Positions 1 to 10,034 of a stretch of DNA of 64,000 nucleotides are shown here, in pieces (the stretch's first letter is position 1; the number at the start of each line of letters is the position of its first letter). The translations under genes and the position numbers were made by a program. This stretch comes from Kribbella capetownensis (GTDB lineage Bacteria > Actinomycetota > Actinomycetes > Propionibacteriales > Kribbellaceae). The stretch spans positions 434,001 to 498,000 of the forward strand of contig NZ_SJKD01000002.1 of the NCBI RefSeq assembly GCF_004331485.1, given 5' to 3'. The notes under the pieces are model-generated. The model made no database searches, was not told the DNA's origin, and was given only the letters and a program-made list of their open reading frames with translations.

Positions 1-386
1 AACAGGTAGAACGCCGCGTCCGAGCCCTCGAAGACGACCTCGCGAGCCCCGCGGCCGGCGTACAGGCAGGCTCCGGTCGGCAGCTCGTACTTCGTGCCGT
101 CCGCGGTGACCGTGCCCGGACCGCCGACGTTGACGATGCCGGCCTCGCGGCGTTCGAGGAAGTACTCGCTGCGCAGCTCCGGCCAGGTGCCGAGCGTCAG
201 TGGACCGTTCGCGGGGCGGGCGCCGGCCAGCACGATCCGGTCGTGGTGGGTGAGCACCGCGGTGATCGTGCCGGGCGTGAACAGGTTGTCGACGAGGTAG
301 TGCGAGCGCAGGGCGGCGGTGTCGAAGCCGGGCACCTGATCGGGGTGGGTGGCATGCCTGATGTGGAGGGGCGGCTGAGCATTCAC
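1..386 (-). CDS. kduI: 5-dehydro-4-deoxy-D-glucuronate isomerase KduI (partial, C-terminus outside window)
   Basis: The reverse strand encodes about 128 N-terminal residues that match KduI: the stretches SEYFLERREAGIVNVGG and YAGRGAREVVFEGSD are family signatures. KduI isomerises 5-dehydro-4-deoxy-D-glucuronate, formed from unsaturated uronates released by polysaccharide lyases, to 3-deoxy-D-glycero-2,5-hexodiulosonate in the cytoplasm. The start is GTG at 386, because an in-frame TAG lies five codons upstream. No ribosome site precedes it; a -10-like GAACCT ends 6 nt before the GTG, so the mRNA is probably leaderless. The gene is divergent from a sodium:solute symporter and shares its operator region. 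The 3' end lies beyond base 1. Confidence 0.9.
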   Translation of the reverse strand, partial: MNAQPPLHIRHATHPDQVPGFDTAALRSHYLVDNLFTPGTITAVLTHHDRIVLAGARPANGPLTLGTWPELRSEYFLERREAGIVNVGGPGTVTADGTKYELPTGACLYAGRGAREVVFEGSDAAFYL

Positions 387-498
387 GGAACTAGGTTCTA
401 ATCGACGGAACCTCCTGTCAACCGTGGAACCGGACCGAGAAAGGTTCCAGGTTCCGTGTCTTGACACCAAGTTCTGTTCAGTGGAACCTTTCCAGTCA
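387..498. promoter_or_regulatory. Divergent kduI/symporter promoters with repeated GGTTCC/GGAACC operator half-sites
   Basis: Both directions show TTGACA, a 17-bp spacer and GAACCT: 461-466/484-489 on the plus strand and 421-416/398-393 on the minus strand. GGTTC/GAACC half-sites occur at about 387-398, 408-412, 425-430, 443-448, 450-455 and 483-488, and both -10 boxes are themselves half-sites. AAAGGTTCCA (440-449) and TGGAACCTTT (482-491) form an inverted pair. The half-site resembles IclR-family operators, but no regulator gene is adjacent in the window. Confidence 0.6.
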
Positions 499-527
499 CT
501 CGCCCATCGCCCCTGGGAGGATCTCTG

Positions 528-2030
528 ATGACCGCACTGGACTGGACGGTCCTGGTCGGCTATTTCGTGCTGATGGTGCTGATCGGGGTCTGGTCGCGCA
601 CCAAGATCAAAACGGTCGTCGACTACTTCACGACCGGTGGCCGGATCCCGTGGTGGCTGTCCGGCATCTCGCACCACATGTCCGGCTACAGCGCGGTCAT
701 GTTCGTCGCCTTCGCCGCGGTCGCCTACAGCTACGGCATCACCGTCTACGTCTGGTGGGCGGTGTCGATCGGGGTCGGCGTCGGCATCGGCGCGTTCCTG
801 TTCGCCGCCCGCTGGAACCGATTGCGCTCCAAACACGGCGTCGTCTCACCACTGGAGTACCTGGCCCGCCGCTACAACCTGCCGACCCAGCAGGCGCTCG
901 CGTACTCCGGTGCCGCGCTGAAGGTTGTCGACATCGCGTCGAAGTGGGTGGCGATCGCCGTACTGCTGAACGGATTCACCGGCGTACCGATGCGGTGGGG
1001 GATCCTGCTCACCGGCGTGGTCACGATGCTGTACGCGACGCTCGGTGGGCTGTGGGCCGACGTACTCACCGACTTCGGGCAGTTCGTCATCCAGTTCGCG
1101 GCCGGCATCGCGATGTTCGTCGGCGTGATGGCGCACCTGGACGGCGTACCGACGCTGTGGAAGATGTGGGACCAGTTGCCGGCCGGCCACGGTGACGCGC
1201 TGAACGGGCCCTACACCCCGATCTTCCTGATCGCGTTCCTGTTCATCAAGACGTTCGAGTACAACGGCGGCATGTGGAACCTGGCGCAGCGGTACATGGC
1301 CGCGCCGTCCGGGTCCGAGGCCAAGCGGTCCGCGCTGCTGTCGTCGGTGCTGTGGCTGGTCTGGCCGCTGATCCTGTTCATCCCGATGTGCGCCGCGCCG
1401 CTGCTGGTCCACCCGGGCAAGCCGGAGCAGTCGTACGTCGAACTGGCGCAACTGCTGCTGCCGACCGGACTGATCGGGCTGGTGCTGGCTGGGTTCTTCT
1501 CGCACACGATGGCGATGGTGGCCTCGGACGCGAACGTGATCTCGTCCGTGATCACCCGCGATTTGGCGCCGGTGCTGGTGCCGAAGGTGCGCCGGCTGAC
1601 CGATGCCGGGGCGCTGAAGTTCGCGCGGATCACGACGTTCACGTTCGTCACGCTGAGCATGCTGATCGCGATCGCGACCAACGGTGAAGGTGTGGTGCTG
1701 AAGATCGTCGTCGACCTGGTCGCCGCGACCATGGGGCCGATCTCGATCCCGCTGATGCTCGGTCTGCTGCCGTGGTTCCGGCGCTGCGGGGCGCGGGCCG
1801 CGCTGGCGTCGTGGGCGATCGGACTGGTGGTCTGGGCGATCGTGAAGTGGGGCCTCGACTCCACCGACACCACCCTGGTCGTCGCGTTGCCGCTGGCAAC
1901 TTCCTTGGTCGTGTACGTCGGCCTCGGGCTGCTGCTGCCGGAGCGTCGTACCGACGTGGACGAGCTGGTTTCGTCGCTGGACACCGACCCCGACGACCTC
2001 ACGACGAGACGGGCCGCCGCCGTCGGCTGA
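528..2030 (+). CDS. Sodium:solute symporter (SSS family), probable uronate-type sugar importer
   Basis: A 500-residue, very hydrophobic protein with about 13 membrane segments and the SSS-type N-terminus (VGYFVLMVLIGVWSRTK, then DYFTTGGRIPWWLSGISH). Such carriers couple uptake of sugars, amino acids or organic acids to sodium. The ATG is preceded by GGGAGG with 7-nt spacing. The gene is divergent from kduI across a shared operator, so the best guess is uptake of unsaturated uronates or related oligosaccharides; that substrate is inferred from context only. A small tautomerase gene follows 53 bp downstream. Confidence 0.88.
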   Translation: MTALDWTVLVGYFVLMVLIGVWSRTKIKTVVDYFTTGGRIPWWLSGISHHMSGYSAVMFVAFAAVAYSYGITVYVWWAVSIGVGVGIGAFLFAARWNRLRSKHGVVSPLEYLARRYNLPTQQALAYSGAALKVVDIASKWVAIAVLLNGFTGVPMRWGILLTGVVTMLYATLGGLWADVLTDFGQFVIQFAAGIAMFVGVMAHLDGVPTLWKMWDQLPAGHGDALNGPYTPIFLIAFLFIKTFEYNGGMWNLAQRYMAAPSGSEAKRSALLSSVLWLVWPLILFIPMCAAPLLVHPGKPEQSYVELAQLLLPTGLIGLVLAGFFSHTMAMVASDANVISSVITRDLAPVLVPKVRRLTDAGALKFARITTFTFVTLSMLIAIATNGEGVVLKIVVDLVAATMGPISIPLMLGLLPWFRRCGARAALASWAIGLVVWAIVKWGLDSTDTTLVVALPLATSLVVYVGLGLLLPERRTDVDELVSSLDTDPDDLTTRRAAAVG

Positions 2031-2083
2031 ACCCTGGAACACTGTCCCACAACACAGAACCGCCAACTCTCTGGAGAATCTGT

Positions 2084-2269
2084 ATGCCGAACATCACCGT
2101 CGAACTCCTCTCCGGCCGCACCCTCGACCAGCGCCGCGAGTTCGTCGCCGCCGTCACCGAGTCCGCCATCGCCATCCTCGGCGCCAAGGGCGAGTCCGTC
2201 CGCATCGTGTTCACCGAGATCGAGACGACCGACGTCGCCAACGGCGGCACCCTCGTCGCCGACGCCTGA
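2084..2269 (+). CDS. 4-oxalocrotonate tautomerase family protein (61 aa)
   Basis: A 61-residue protein starting MPNITVELLSGRT, with the N-terminal proline that becomes the catalytic base after Met removal in the tautomerase superfamily. The length is typical of 4-OT hexamer subunits. These enzymes catalyse keto-enol tautomerisation of 2-oxo acids. GGAG sits 8 nt before the ATG. Being downstream of the symporter and next to kduI suggests a role in 2-oxo-acid intermediates of uronate breakdown; this is an inference. The C-terminus lacks some later conserved residues of classical 4-OT, so the true substrate is open. Confidence 0.8.
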   Translation: MPNITVELLSGRTLDQRREFVAAVTESAIAILGAKGESVRIVFTEIETTDVANGGTLVADA

Positions 2270-2276
2270 GGGCCGC

Positions 2277-2303
2277 GGTCCGGCGCCTCTCCCGCCCCGA
2301 GGC

Positions 2304-2311
<8 letters not shown>
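2277..2311 (+). terminator. GC-rich hairpin after the tautomerase gene
   Basis: A perfect 13-bp stem (2277-2289 with 2299-2311) and a 9-nt loop lie 8 nt after the tautomerase stop codon. There is no T-tract, as is common for terminators in high-GC actinobacteria. Its right arm shares bases 2304-2311 with the larger dyad that follows. Confidence 0.6.
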
Positions 2312-3487
<1,176 letters not shown>

Positions 3488-3579
3488 TCGCAGAGCGTTC
3501 GTTTGAATGTGCGGCCCTCGTGCGGAGGGGCGCCGATGGACCAGCCGCGAGGATAGGGTGAGGTCTCCTTCGTGCGGAG

Positions 3580-6345
3580 GTGACCGAGCTGGAGCAAGGG
3601 GCTGTGATCGGATCCGCGAATCTGCGGTTCCGGTTGCTGGGGACGGTGGAGGTTCGGACCGCCGACGGTGACGTCGTTCCGCTGCCGTCACATCGTCCGG
3701 CGGTGCTGCTGGCCGCCCTGTTGCTGCGGCTGAACCGGACCGTGCGGGCCGACGATCTCGTCGACGTGCTCTGGGATGACGACGATCTCCCGACGAGTCC
3801 GCGGGCGGCGCTGCAGATCTACGTGTCCCGGTTGCGCGCGGCGCTGGGCGACACCGATCGGACGATGATCCAGACCGGCGACGGCGGGTACTCCCTGCGG
3901 GCGGACCCGTCCCGGCTCGACCTCGAGGTGTTTCGGGTCTTGGTACGGCGGGCCGGTGAGACGACGGATCCCTCGGCCAGGGCCGAACTCCTCACCGAGG
4001 CCCTCGCGCTCTGGCGAGGCGAGCCGCTCGCCGGCCTGGACACGGGCGCTCTCACTCGAGAGATGACTCCGCGCCTGGTCGAGGAGCACCTCCGGGCCTT
4101 GGAGCTGTCGTTCGACGCCCGGCTCGCGCAGGGCGGCGCGGCCGACGTCATCCCCGAACTCACCGAGCTCGTCCAGCGATACCCGACCCGGGAGCGCTTC
4201 TGGGCCCAGCTCATGCGCGCCCATCACGCGGCCGGGCGGCAGGCTCTCGCGCTGTCGACGTACAGCGAGGTGTCGCGGCGGCTCCGCGATCTCCTCGGCG
4301 TCGGACCCGGTGCCGAGCTCCAACGGCTGCATGCCGAGCTGCTCGCCGCGACCGACACCGAGAGCATGGTCGTACCGCGGCAGCTGCCATCCGTCGCACC
4401 GGCGTTCGCCGGCCGCACCGAGCACCTCCGGCAGCTCGACGACCTCCTGCCGGGCTCGCGCGTCGCGCTGGTCATCGGCCCGGCCGGGATCGGCAAGACA
4501 TCGCTGGCGATCCACTGGGCCAAGCAGGTCGCGGACCGCTTCCCGGACGGCATCCTGTACGCCGACCTGCTCGGCTACTCGCCTGCCGCGGTCCCGGCGG
4601 ACCCGCTCTCGGTGCTGCCCCGGTTCCTGGCCGCGCTGGGGATCCCGGCCGACCGCCTCCCGGTGACCGCGGACGAACAGGTCGGGTTGTACCGCAGCCT
4701 GCTCGTCGACCGTTCGGTCCTGGTCGTGCTGGACAACGCCCGTACGGCGGAGCAGGTCCGGCCGCTCGCGGCCACCGGCGCGACCTGTATCACCCTCGTC
4801 ACCAGCCGCAACGAACTCGCGGGTCTGGTCGCTACCGAGCAGGCCGAGCCGATCCGGCTCGACGTACTCGACCCGGACCAGTCGAGACAGTTGCTCGTGG
4901 CAAGAGTCGGCGAACGCCGGTTGCGCGAGGATCCGGCCAGCGTCGACACCCTGATCGACCGGTGCGCCGGTCTTCCGCTGGCGCTGTCGCTGCTCGCCGC
5001 CCAGATCGCGCTGCGGCCGCGGCGAGAGCTGAAGTCGTTCGTCGAACTGGTCAACGAGGCGCCGCTCGACGCGCTGGCGACCACCGACGGAGTCGACGTA
5101 CGGACGATCTTCTCCTGGTCCTACCGGCAGCTGCGGCCTGAGCTGGCGCGCACGTTCCGGTTGCTCGCGCAGCACCCCGGCAGTGAGATCACCACGGGTG
5201 CCGCAGCAGCCTTGGCCGGTACGCCGATCCGCGACGCCCGGAACATGGTCGCCGTACTGGTGGCCAATCACCAGCTGGTCGAGATCACACCGGATCGCTA
5301 CGTGCTGCACGATCTGCTGCGGACGTATGCGCGCGAGCTGTGCGAGCCCGACGAGGCCTCGGCCGCGTTCACACGATTGCTCGGTTACCTGGTGCACACC
5401 GGGTTCGCTGGAGCGTTGCTGCTTGCTCCGAGCCGGGAGCCGGTCGAGTTGCCTGAGCTCGATCCGGCGGTGGAGCTCGTGCTGCCGGCCAGTCGCGACG
5501 AGGCATTCGCCTGGTTCGACTCGGAGCAGCCGAACAATCTCGCCGTACTGCAGTCCGCTGCCGGGCGGGCCGATCAGTGGCTCTGGCTGTATGTGTGGGC
5601 GATCGCGGACTATCTCGACTTCCGCGGCCGGTCCGGGTACATGGAGGCCGAGGGACTGGCGCTCGAGGCGGCGGTGCGACTCGGTGACCTGCGCAAGCAG
5701 GCTCAGACACGCCGCGACCTCGCCCGCGGCCACATGGCGATGCGGGAGTGGGACGACGCCATCCGGCACCACGAACTCGCCATGGGGATCGCGGAGGAGC
5801 TCGACGACCAGCCCGCGATCGCCCACGGGTCGCTGAGCCTGGCCCGCGTGCTCACCCGGATGGGCAAGCATCGCGAGGCGATCGAGAAGACTATCCGCGC
5901 GCTGCGGATCTACGAGCGCACCGGGCACACTGACCCGCGAGGGACGGCACTGAACAACCTCGGCTGGTACTACGCGCAGCTCGGCGAGTACGAGGCTGCG
6001 GTCGACTATGCACAGCAGGCGCTGAAGCTCTTCGAGGAGCAGGACTCGGAGTACGGGCGTGCCGTCGTCAGCGACACGATGGCCTTTGCACTGGCTGCCG
6101 CCGGCCGGCTCGACGACGCGATCGCCAGCTACACGACCGCGGTCGACATCGTGCGCGCCCAGGGCCGTCGCCTGGAGACGGCCGAGTGCCTGATGGCGCG
6201 GGCCGGCGTCGAGGAGCGAGCCGGGTACGACGACGCGGCCCATGCCAGTTGGACCGAGGCGCTGGAGATCCTGGAGGCTCTCGATCACCCCGATGCCGAG
6301 GCGGCCCGGCACGCCCTGGATCAGCAGCGGTTGAACGGACAGTAA
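3580..6345 (+). CDS. SARP (AfsR-type) transcriptional regulator: winged helix-BTAD-NB-ARC-TPR
   Basis: About 920 residues. An OmpR-like winged-helix domain (FRLLGTVEVRTADGD, residues about 15-105) is followed by a bacterial transcriptional activation domain to about 260, an NB-ARC ATPase with P-loop GPAGIGKT (about 300) and Walker B VLVVLDNA, and C-terminal TPR repeats (about 680-900). AfsR-like proteins activate secondary-metabolite or developmental genes, with the ATPase/TPR part acting as a sensor. GTG 3580 has an overlapping GGAGG; GTG 3604 with AAGGGG upstream is a plausible alternative. It stands alone: no biosynthetic cluster is adjacent, so its target is unknown. Confidence 0.88.
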   Translation: MTELEQGAVIGSANLRFRLLGTVEVRTADGDVVPLPSHRPAVLLAALLLRLNRTVRADDLVDVLWDDDDLPTSPRAALQIYVSRLRAALGDTDRTMIQTGDGGYSLRADPSRLDLEVFRVLVRRAGETTDPSARAELLTEALALWRGEPLAGLDTGALTREMTPRLVEEHLRALELSFDARLAQGGAADVIPELTELVQRYPTRERFWAQLMRAHHAAGRQALALSTYSEVSRRLRDLLGVGPGAELQRLHAELLAATDTESMVVPRQLPSVAPAFAGRTEHLRQLDDLLPGSRVALVIGPAGIGKTSLAIHWAKQVADRFPDGILYADLLGYSPAAVPADPLSVLPRFLAALGIPADRLPVTADEQVGLYRSLLVDRSVLVVLDNARTAEQVRPLAATGATCITLVTSRNELAGLVATEQAEPIRLDVLDPDQSRQLLVARVGERRLREDPASVDTLIDRCAGLPLALSLLAAQIALRPRRELKSFVELVNEAPLDALATTDGVDVRTIFSWSYRQLRPELARTFRLLAQHPGSEITTGAAAALAGTPIRDARNMVAVLVANHQLVEITPDRYVLHDLLRTYARELCEPDEASAAFTRLLGYLVHTGFAGALLLAPSREPVELPELDPAVELVLPASRDEAFAWFDSEQPNNLAVLQSAAGRADQWLWLYVWAIADYLDFRGRSGYMEAEGLALEAAVRLGDLRKQAQTRRDLARGHMAMREWDDAIRHHELAMGIAEELDDQPAIAHGSLSLARVLTRMGKHREAIEKTIRALRIYERTGHTDPRGTALNNLGWYYAQLGEYEAAVDYAQQALKLFEEQDSEYGRAVVSDTMAFALAAAGRLDDAIASYTTAVDIVRAQGRRLETAECLMARAGVEERAGYDDAAHASWTEALEILEALDHPDAEAARHALDQQRLNGQ

Positions 6346-6448
6346 GACTGGAGGCACCGGCCGTAGGTACCTGTTCCCTGTTGCGGAAACGTAATGCAGA
6401 AGGCTGCCGTGGGTACGCGAGTGCCATGGTCAGCGGTGCCCGGTACCG

Positions 6449-6465
6449 ATTACTCTCCGGTTACT
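6449..6465 (+). promoter_or_regulatory. Direct repeat GATTACT/GGTTACT before the acyl-CoA synthetase
   Basis: GATTACT (6449-6455) and GGTTACT (6459-6465) are spaced 10 bp apart, one helical turn, just upstream of the acyl-CoA synthetase start. They could be a regulator binding site. The evidence is spacing and position only. Confidence 0.3.
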
Positions 6466-6487
6466 TGACCCCCGATGGAGGCCAGTT

Positions 6488-8311
6488 ATGACGCCTGTCG
6501 CCGATTCCGGCCAGCTCGCGCTGCTCAGCAACCGCAAGGACACCATGGCCCAGATGTTCCTGGACCGGGTCGCCGCGACTCCTGACCGAGAAGCTTTCCG
6601 GTACCCCTCGGGTGACGCCTGGAAGTCGGTCAGCTGGCGCGCCATGGATGTACTGGCGCGCCGTCGCGCGGCCGGCCTGGTCGCCCTCGGCGTCCAGCCC
6701 GAGCAGCGGGTCGCGATCGCGTCCAGCACGAGGATGGAATGGGTCGAGTGCTACCTGGCCGCCGTCCTCGCCGCGGCCGCGACGACCACGATCTATCCGA
6801 CCACGATGTCCGTCGACGTCGCCTTCATCATCGCGGATGCCGACGTACAGGTCGTGTTCGCCGAGGACGCGGCTCAGGTGGACAAGCTGCGCGAGCGCAA
6901 GTCCGAGATCCCCTCGGTGCGCAAGGTGGTCCTGATCGACGGCGAACCATTGGAGAGCGATGCAGACTGGGTCATCAGTCTCGCCGCCCTGGACGCGCTG
7001 GGCGCGGACGAGGCGGACGCCGTCGACGGCCGGATCGCCGAGGTCAAGCCGGAAGACCTCTGCACGCTGATCTACACCTCCGGCACCACCGGCCGGCCGA
7101 AGGGCGTGCGGCTGCCGCACTCGGTGTGGACGTACGAGGGCGCTGCCGTCGAGGGGATGCGGGTGCTCAGCCCGGACGATCTCCAGTTCCTCTGGCTGCC
7201 GTTGTCGCACGTGTTCGGTCAGGTGCTGCTCGCCGTACAGTTCCAGCTCGGGTTCGCCACCGCGATCGACGGGCGGATCGACAAGATCGTCGAGAACGCC
7301 GCCATCGTCCAGCCGACCTTCATGGCCGCGGCGCCGCGGATCTTCGAGAAGGCGCACGGCCGGATCGTCACGATGATCGCGTCCGAGGGCGGGCCGAAGG
7401 CCAAGCTGTTCGACTGGGCCTTCGGGGTGGGCGCGCGTGTGTCCGCGCTGCGCCAGCAGGGCAAGGAGCCGGGCGGTCTGCTGGGAGCGCAGTACGCCGC
7501 CGCCGATCGGCTCGTGCTGTCGAAGATCCGGGATCGCTTCGGTGGACGGATCCGGTTCTTCGTGTCCGGGTCGGCGGCGCTGGACAAGAAGCTGGCGGAG
7601 TGGTTCCACGCTGCTGGGCTGCTGATTCTCGAGGGGTACGGGCTGTCGGAGACGGCGGCTGGGGCGACGCTGAATCGGCCCACGCAGTACCGGCTCGGCA
7701 GTGTTGGTCCGGCGTTCCCTGGGACGCAGTTCAAGATCGCCGAGGACGGGGAGATCCTGATCAAGGGCGACGGCGTGATGAGCGGGTACCACAACCAGCC
7801 GGAGCAGACGGCCGAGGTGATCGATGCGGACGGGTGGTTCCACACCGGGGACATCGGGCACTTCGAGGACGAGTATCTCTTCATCACCGATCGGAAGAAG
7901 GACCTGTTCAAGACGTCGGGCGGGAAGTATGTCGCGCCGCAGGTGATCGAGGGGCGGTTCAAGACGATCTGCCCGTACGCCAGCCAGTTTGTTGTGCATG
8001 GCAACAAGCGGAACTTCGTGTCGGCGTTGGTGACGCTGGATCCTGATGCTGTGGTCGGGTGGGGCGCGGCTAATGGGCTTGGTGGGAAGTCGTATGCGGA
8101 GATCGTGAGCTCGGACGCGGCTCAGGTGATGGTGCAGGGGTACGTCGACGAGCTGAACGCCGGGCTGAACCGGTGGGAGACCATCAAGAAGTTCACGATC
8201 CTCGAGCGGGATCTGACGGTCGAGTCGGGTGAGATGACACCTAGCCTGAAGCTCAAGCGCAAGCACGTCGAGATCGAGTACGCCGACGTACTGGACAAGA
8301 TGTACGAGTAG
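6488..8311 (+). CDS. Long-chain fatty-acid-CoA ligase (AMP-dependent synthetase, FadD15-like)
   Basis: A 607-residue adenylate-forming enzyme. The AMP-binding signature IYTSGTTGRPKGVRL lies near residue 195, the YGLSETAAGATLN motif near 385, and the hinge/C-terminal motifs DGWFHTGDIG and DRKKDLFKTSGGKYVAPQ follow. The length and motifs fit the long-chain/very-long-chain synthetase group rather than acetyl-CoA synthetase. It converts fatty acid, ATP and CoA to acyl-CoA, AMP and pyrophosphate for lipid synthesis or degradation. GGAG lies 7 nt before the ATG. It is transcribed alone, convergent with the next gene across a hairpin. Confidence 0.92.
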   Translation: MTPVADSGQLALLSNRKDTMAQMFLDRVAATPDREAFRYPSGDAWKSVSWRAMDVLARRRAAGLVALGVQPEQRVAIASSTRMEWVECYLAAVLAAAATTTIYPTTMSVDVAFIIADADVQVVFAEDAAQVDKLRERKSEIPSVRKVVLIDGEPLESDADWVISLAALDALGADEADAVDGRIAEVKPEDLCTLIYTSGTTGRPKGVRLPHSVWTYEGAAVEGMRVLSPDDLQFLWLPLSHVFGQVLLAVQFQLGFATAIDGRIDKIVENAAIVQPTFMAAAPRIFEKAHGRIVTMIASEGGPKAKLFDWAFGVGARVSALRQQGKEPGGLLGAQYAAADRLVLSKIRDRFGGRIRFFVSGSAALDKKLAEWFHAAGLLILEGYGLSETAAGATLNRPTQYRLGSVGPAFPGTQFKIAEDGEILIKGDGVMSGYHNQPEQTAEVIDADGWFHTGDIGHFEDEYLFITDRKKDLFKTSGGKYVAPQVIEGRFKTICPYASQFVVHGNKRNFVSALVTLDPDAVVGWGAANGLGGKSYAEIVSSDAAQVMVQGYVDELNAGLNRWETIKKFTILERDLTVESGEMTPSLKLKRKHVEIEYADVLDKMYE

Positions 8312-8368
8312 TTCTCCCCACGCAACCGCTACGCGCGCTCCTGTCGTTGCGTGCTCGCGGTCGCTCCC

Positions 8369-8392
8369 GCCCGCCCGGCCTTGAGGGCGGGC
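8369..8392. terminator. Hairpin between convergent genes
   Basis: GCCCGCCC (8369-8376) pairs with GGGCGGGC (8385-8392) over an 8-nt loop in the gap between the acyl-CoA synthetase and the convergent hypothetical gene. A second GCCGCCC just downstream allows alternative pairing. It is likely to act in both directions. Confidence 0.45.
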
Positions 8393-8483
8393 TGCCGCCC
8401 GCGGTCGACTGCGGGATGTGCGGTCGTGCTGGCGTGATCAGTCGAGGCGACTGGACTTCGGCGTGCTGAGTCTGTGCTGCGGG

Positions 8484-9008
8484 TTAACGTGCGGCGGCGT
8501 GGAGTTTGTTGGGCCAGGGGAAGACGAGGGGGTCGGGGTTTGATTGCCAGCGGTGGCTCAGGTCTCGGAGTGTGTTGGTGGCGCGGTCCAGGTCGGCGTT
8601 GTCGTAGGGGCAGGGGGCGGCTTGGGTGATGCCCCAGCTTTCGCGGGCTTGGGTGTAGGGCGTTGGGCGGTCGTTCTCGACGGCTTCGTGGATGACGCTG
8701 GTGAGGACTTCGCTGATGCCGATGCTGTTCGGTGCCTTCAGGATTCGGGTGCTGCGGGTCTTGGCGTCGTGGCGTTTCTTGCCTGCGGTCTGTTGCATGC
8801 TGTCGAACACCGCTCCGGCCGCGATGCAGCCGAAGATTCCGTCGGGGATTCCGAGCTCGCGTTCGGTGACTGCGTGCGCGAGGTCGTGGGGGACGCGGTG
8901 CTTGCGTGAGTACGAGGAGAGGGTGAACACCGCGCCGTCCGCTCGCCGGATCAGCGTGAAGCATTCGCCGCGCGGGTCGTGATGGAACGTGAGGTGCATG
9001 ATCACCAC
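8484..9008 (-). CDS. Hypothetical protein of an actinobacterial family
   Basis: About 174 residues with no function I can name. The N-terminal part (MHLTFHHDPRGECFTLIRR, then SYSRKHRVPHDLAHAVTE and GIPDGIFGCIAAGAVF) looks like a small conserved domain with several histidines (HH, HDLAHA) that could bind metal; the rest is charged and contains FPWPNKLHAAAR at the end. GTG 9008 is preferred because GAGGG lies 6 nt upstream; ATG 8999 and ATG 9059 are alternatives. It is divergent from the APH-fold gene, with 119 bp between the starts. Confidence 0.6.
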   Translation of the reverse strand: MVIMHLTFHHDPRGECFTLIRRADGAVFTLSSYSRKHRVPHDLAHAVTERELGIPDGIFGCIAAGAVFDSMQQTAGKKRHDAKTRSTRILKAPNSIGISEVLTSVIHEAVENDRPTPYTQARESWGITQAAPCPYDNADLDRATNTLRDLSHRWQSNPDPLVFPWPNKLHAAAR

Positions 9009-9127
9009 AGTGGACCCTCGCACCTCGGCGTACCACCGGATTTCCCGCCTGCACAGCATCCCGACGTACCGCAGCCCGGCCGAATACGAAGGACAGAACC
9101 AGATCGCGAAGGTAGCCTCACCACATT

Positions 9128-9994
9128 ATGGAGCTGTCCGACATCACCCGTGCGATCGCGGCTGCGACTTCGATCGCCACTGAGCTCGACCTGCCAGCCA
9201 ACGACGCAATCGTTCTCCACAACTCGAACAAGCTGGCGCTGCGGCTGACGCCATCCGACGTCTTCGCCCGGGTCGCCCCAGTGGGGGAAGAGGTTGCAGA
9301 GTTCGAAATCGAGCTCGCTCAACGGCTCGCTGAGGTCGGGTCCCCGGTGTGCGCCTTGGAGCCTCGGGTGGACCCGCTGGTGTACACGCGCGATGGCTTC
9401 GCGGTGACGCTGTGGACGTACTACGAGCCCGTGACACCTCACGTCCCACCAGCCGACTACGCCACGGCGCTGGAGCGGCTGCACGCCGGCATGCGCAAGG
9501 TTGATCTGCCGAGCCCACGGTTCACGGATCGAATCGCGGAAGCGGAAGAAATCGTTGCCAACCCCGATCTCTCGCCGGAGCTCGCCGATGCGGACCGCGT
9601 GTTCCTCAGTGGCAGACTCGAAGGCCTGCGACGGGCGATCGAGGACCGCGGCGCTGAGGAGCAGCTGCTTCACGGCGAGCCGCATCCAGGCAATCTCCTG
9701 AGCACGAAGAACGGCCCGTTGTTCATCGACTTCGAGACGTGCTGCCGAGGACCTGTCGAGTTCGATCTCGCCCATATTCCCGTGGCGATCTGCGAGCACT
9801 ACCCGGGCGTTGACCAAGAACTGCTGGACGACTGCCGGCAGCTCGTGCTCGCCATGGTCGCAGCGTGGCGTTGGGACATTGGCGACCAGTTTCCGGACAG
9901 GAGGCGGCTCGGAGAGGGATTCCTGCGCTTGCTGCGCGAGGGTCCCCCTTGGCCGACCCTCGACGCGGTGGACGCGCGTCTGGATGGCCTGTAA
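9128..9994 (+). CDS. Aminoglycoside phosphotransferase (APH)-fold kinase
   Basis: A 288-residue protein with the APH/choline-kinase catalytic loop HGEPHPGNLL (near residue 182) and the metal-binding FIDFETCCRGPVEFDLAH. The usual loop is HGDxHxxN, so the first acidic residue is Glu rather than the catalytic Asp, a variant seen in some members. The substrate cannot be read from the sequence; many such proteins phosphorylate small metabolites rather than antibiotics. There is no ribosome site: a TAGCCT box with AGGACA 17 bp upstream lies 9 nt before the ATG, so the leader would be absent or 2-3 nt. Confidence 0.82.
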   Translation: MELSDITRAIAAATSIATELDLPANDAIVLHNSNKLALRLTPSDVFARVAPVGEEVAEFEIELAQRLAEVGSPVCALEPRVDPLVYTRDGFAVTLWTYYEPVTPHVPPADYATALERLHAGMRKVDLPSPRFTDRIAEAEEIVANPDLSPELADADRVFLSGRLEGLRRAIEDRGAEEQLLHGEPHPGNLLSTKNGPLFIDFETCCRGPVEFDLAHIPVAICEHYPGVDQELLDDCRQLVLAMVAAWRWDIGDQFPDRRRLGEGFLRLLREGPPWPTLDAVDARLDGL

Positions 9995-10034
9995 AAGTCG
10001 CTGATGTGAGGACAGCTCCGTGTCGTACCAGGCG

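Noticed and set aside
3580..6345. SARP regulator as sign of a biosynthetic gene cluster
   Set aside because: The flanking genes (asd, acyl-CoA ligase) are primary metabolism and no synthase or tailoring set is adjacent.
3688..6357. Reverse-strand open frame of about 890 codons opposite the SARP regulator
   Set aside because: It is antisense of the regulator, with low-complexity Arg/Gln/Glu composition and no motif.
9128..9994. Calling the APH-fold kinase an aminoglycoside resistance gene
   Set aside because: The catalytic loop is divergent (HGE in place of HGD) and the context gives no antibiotic link; the superfamily is too broad.
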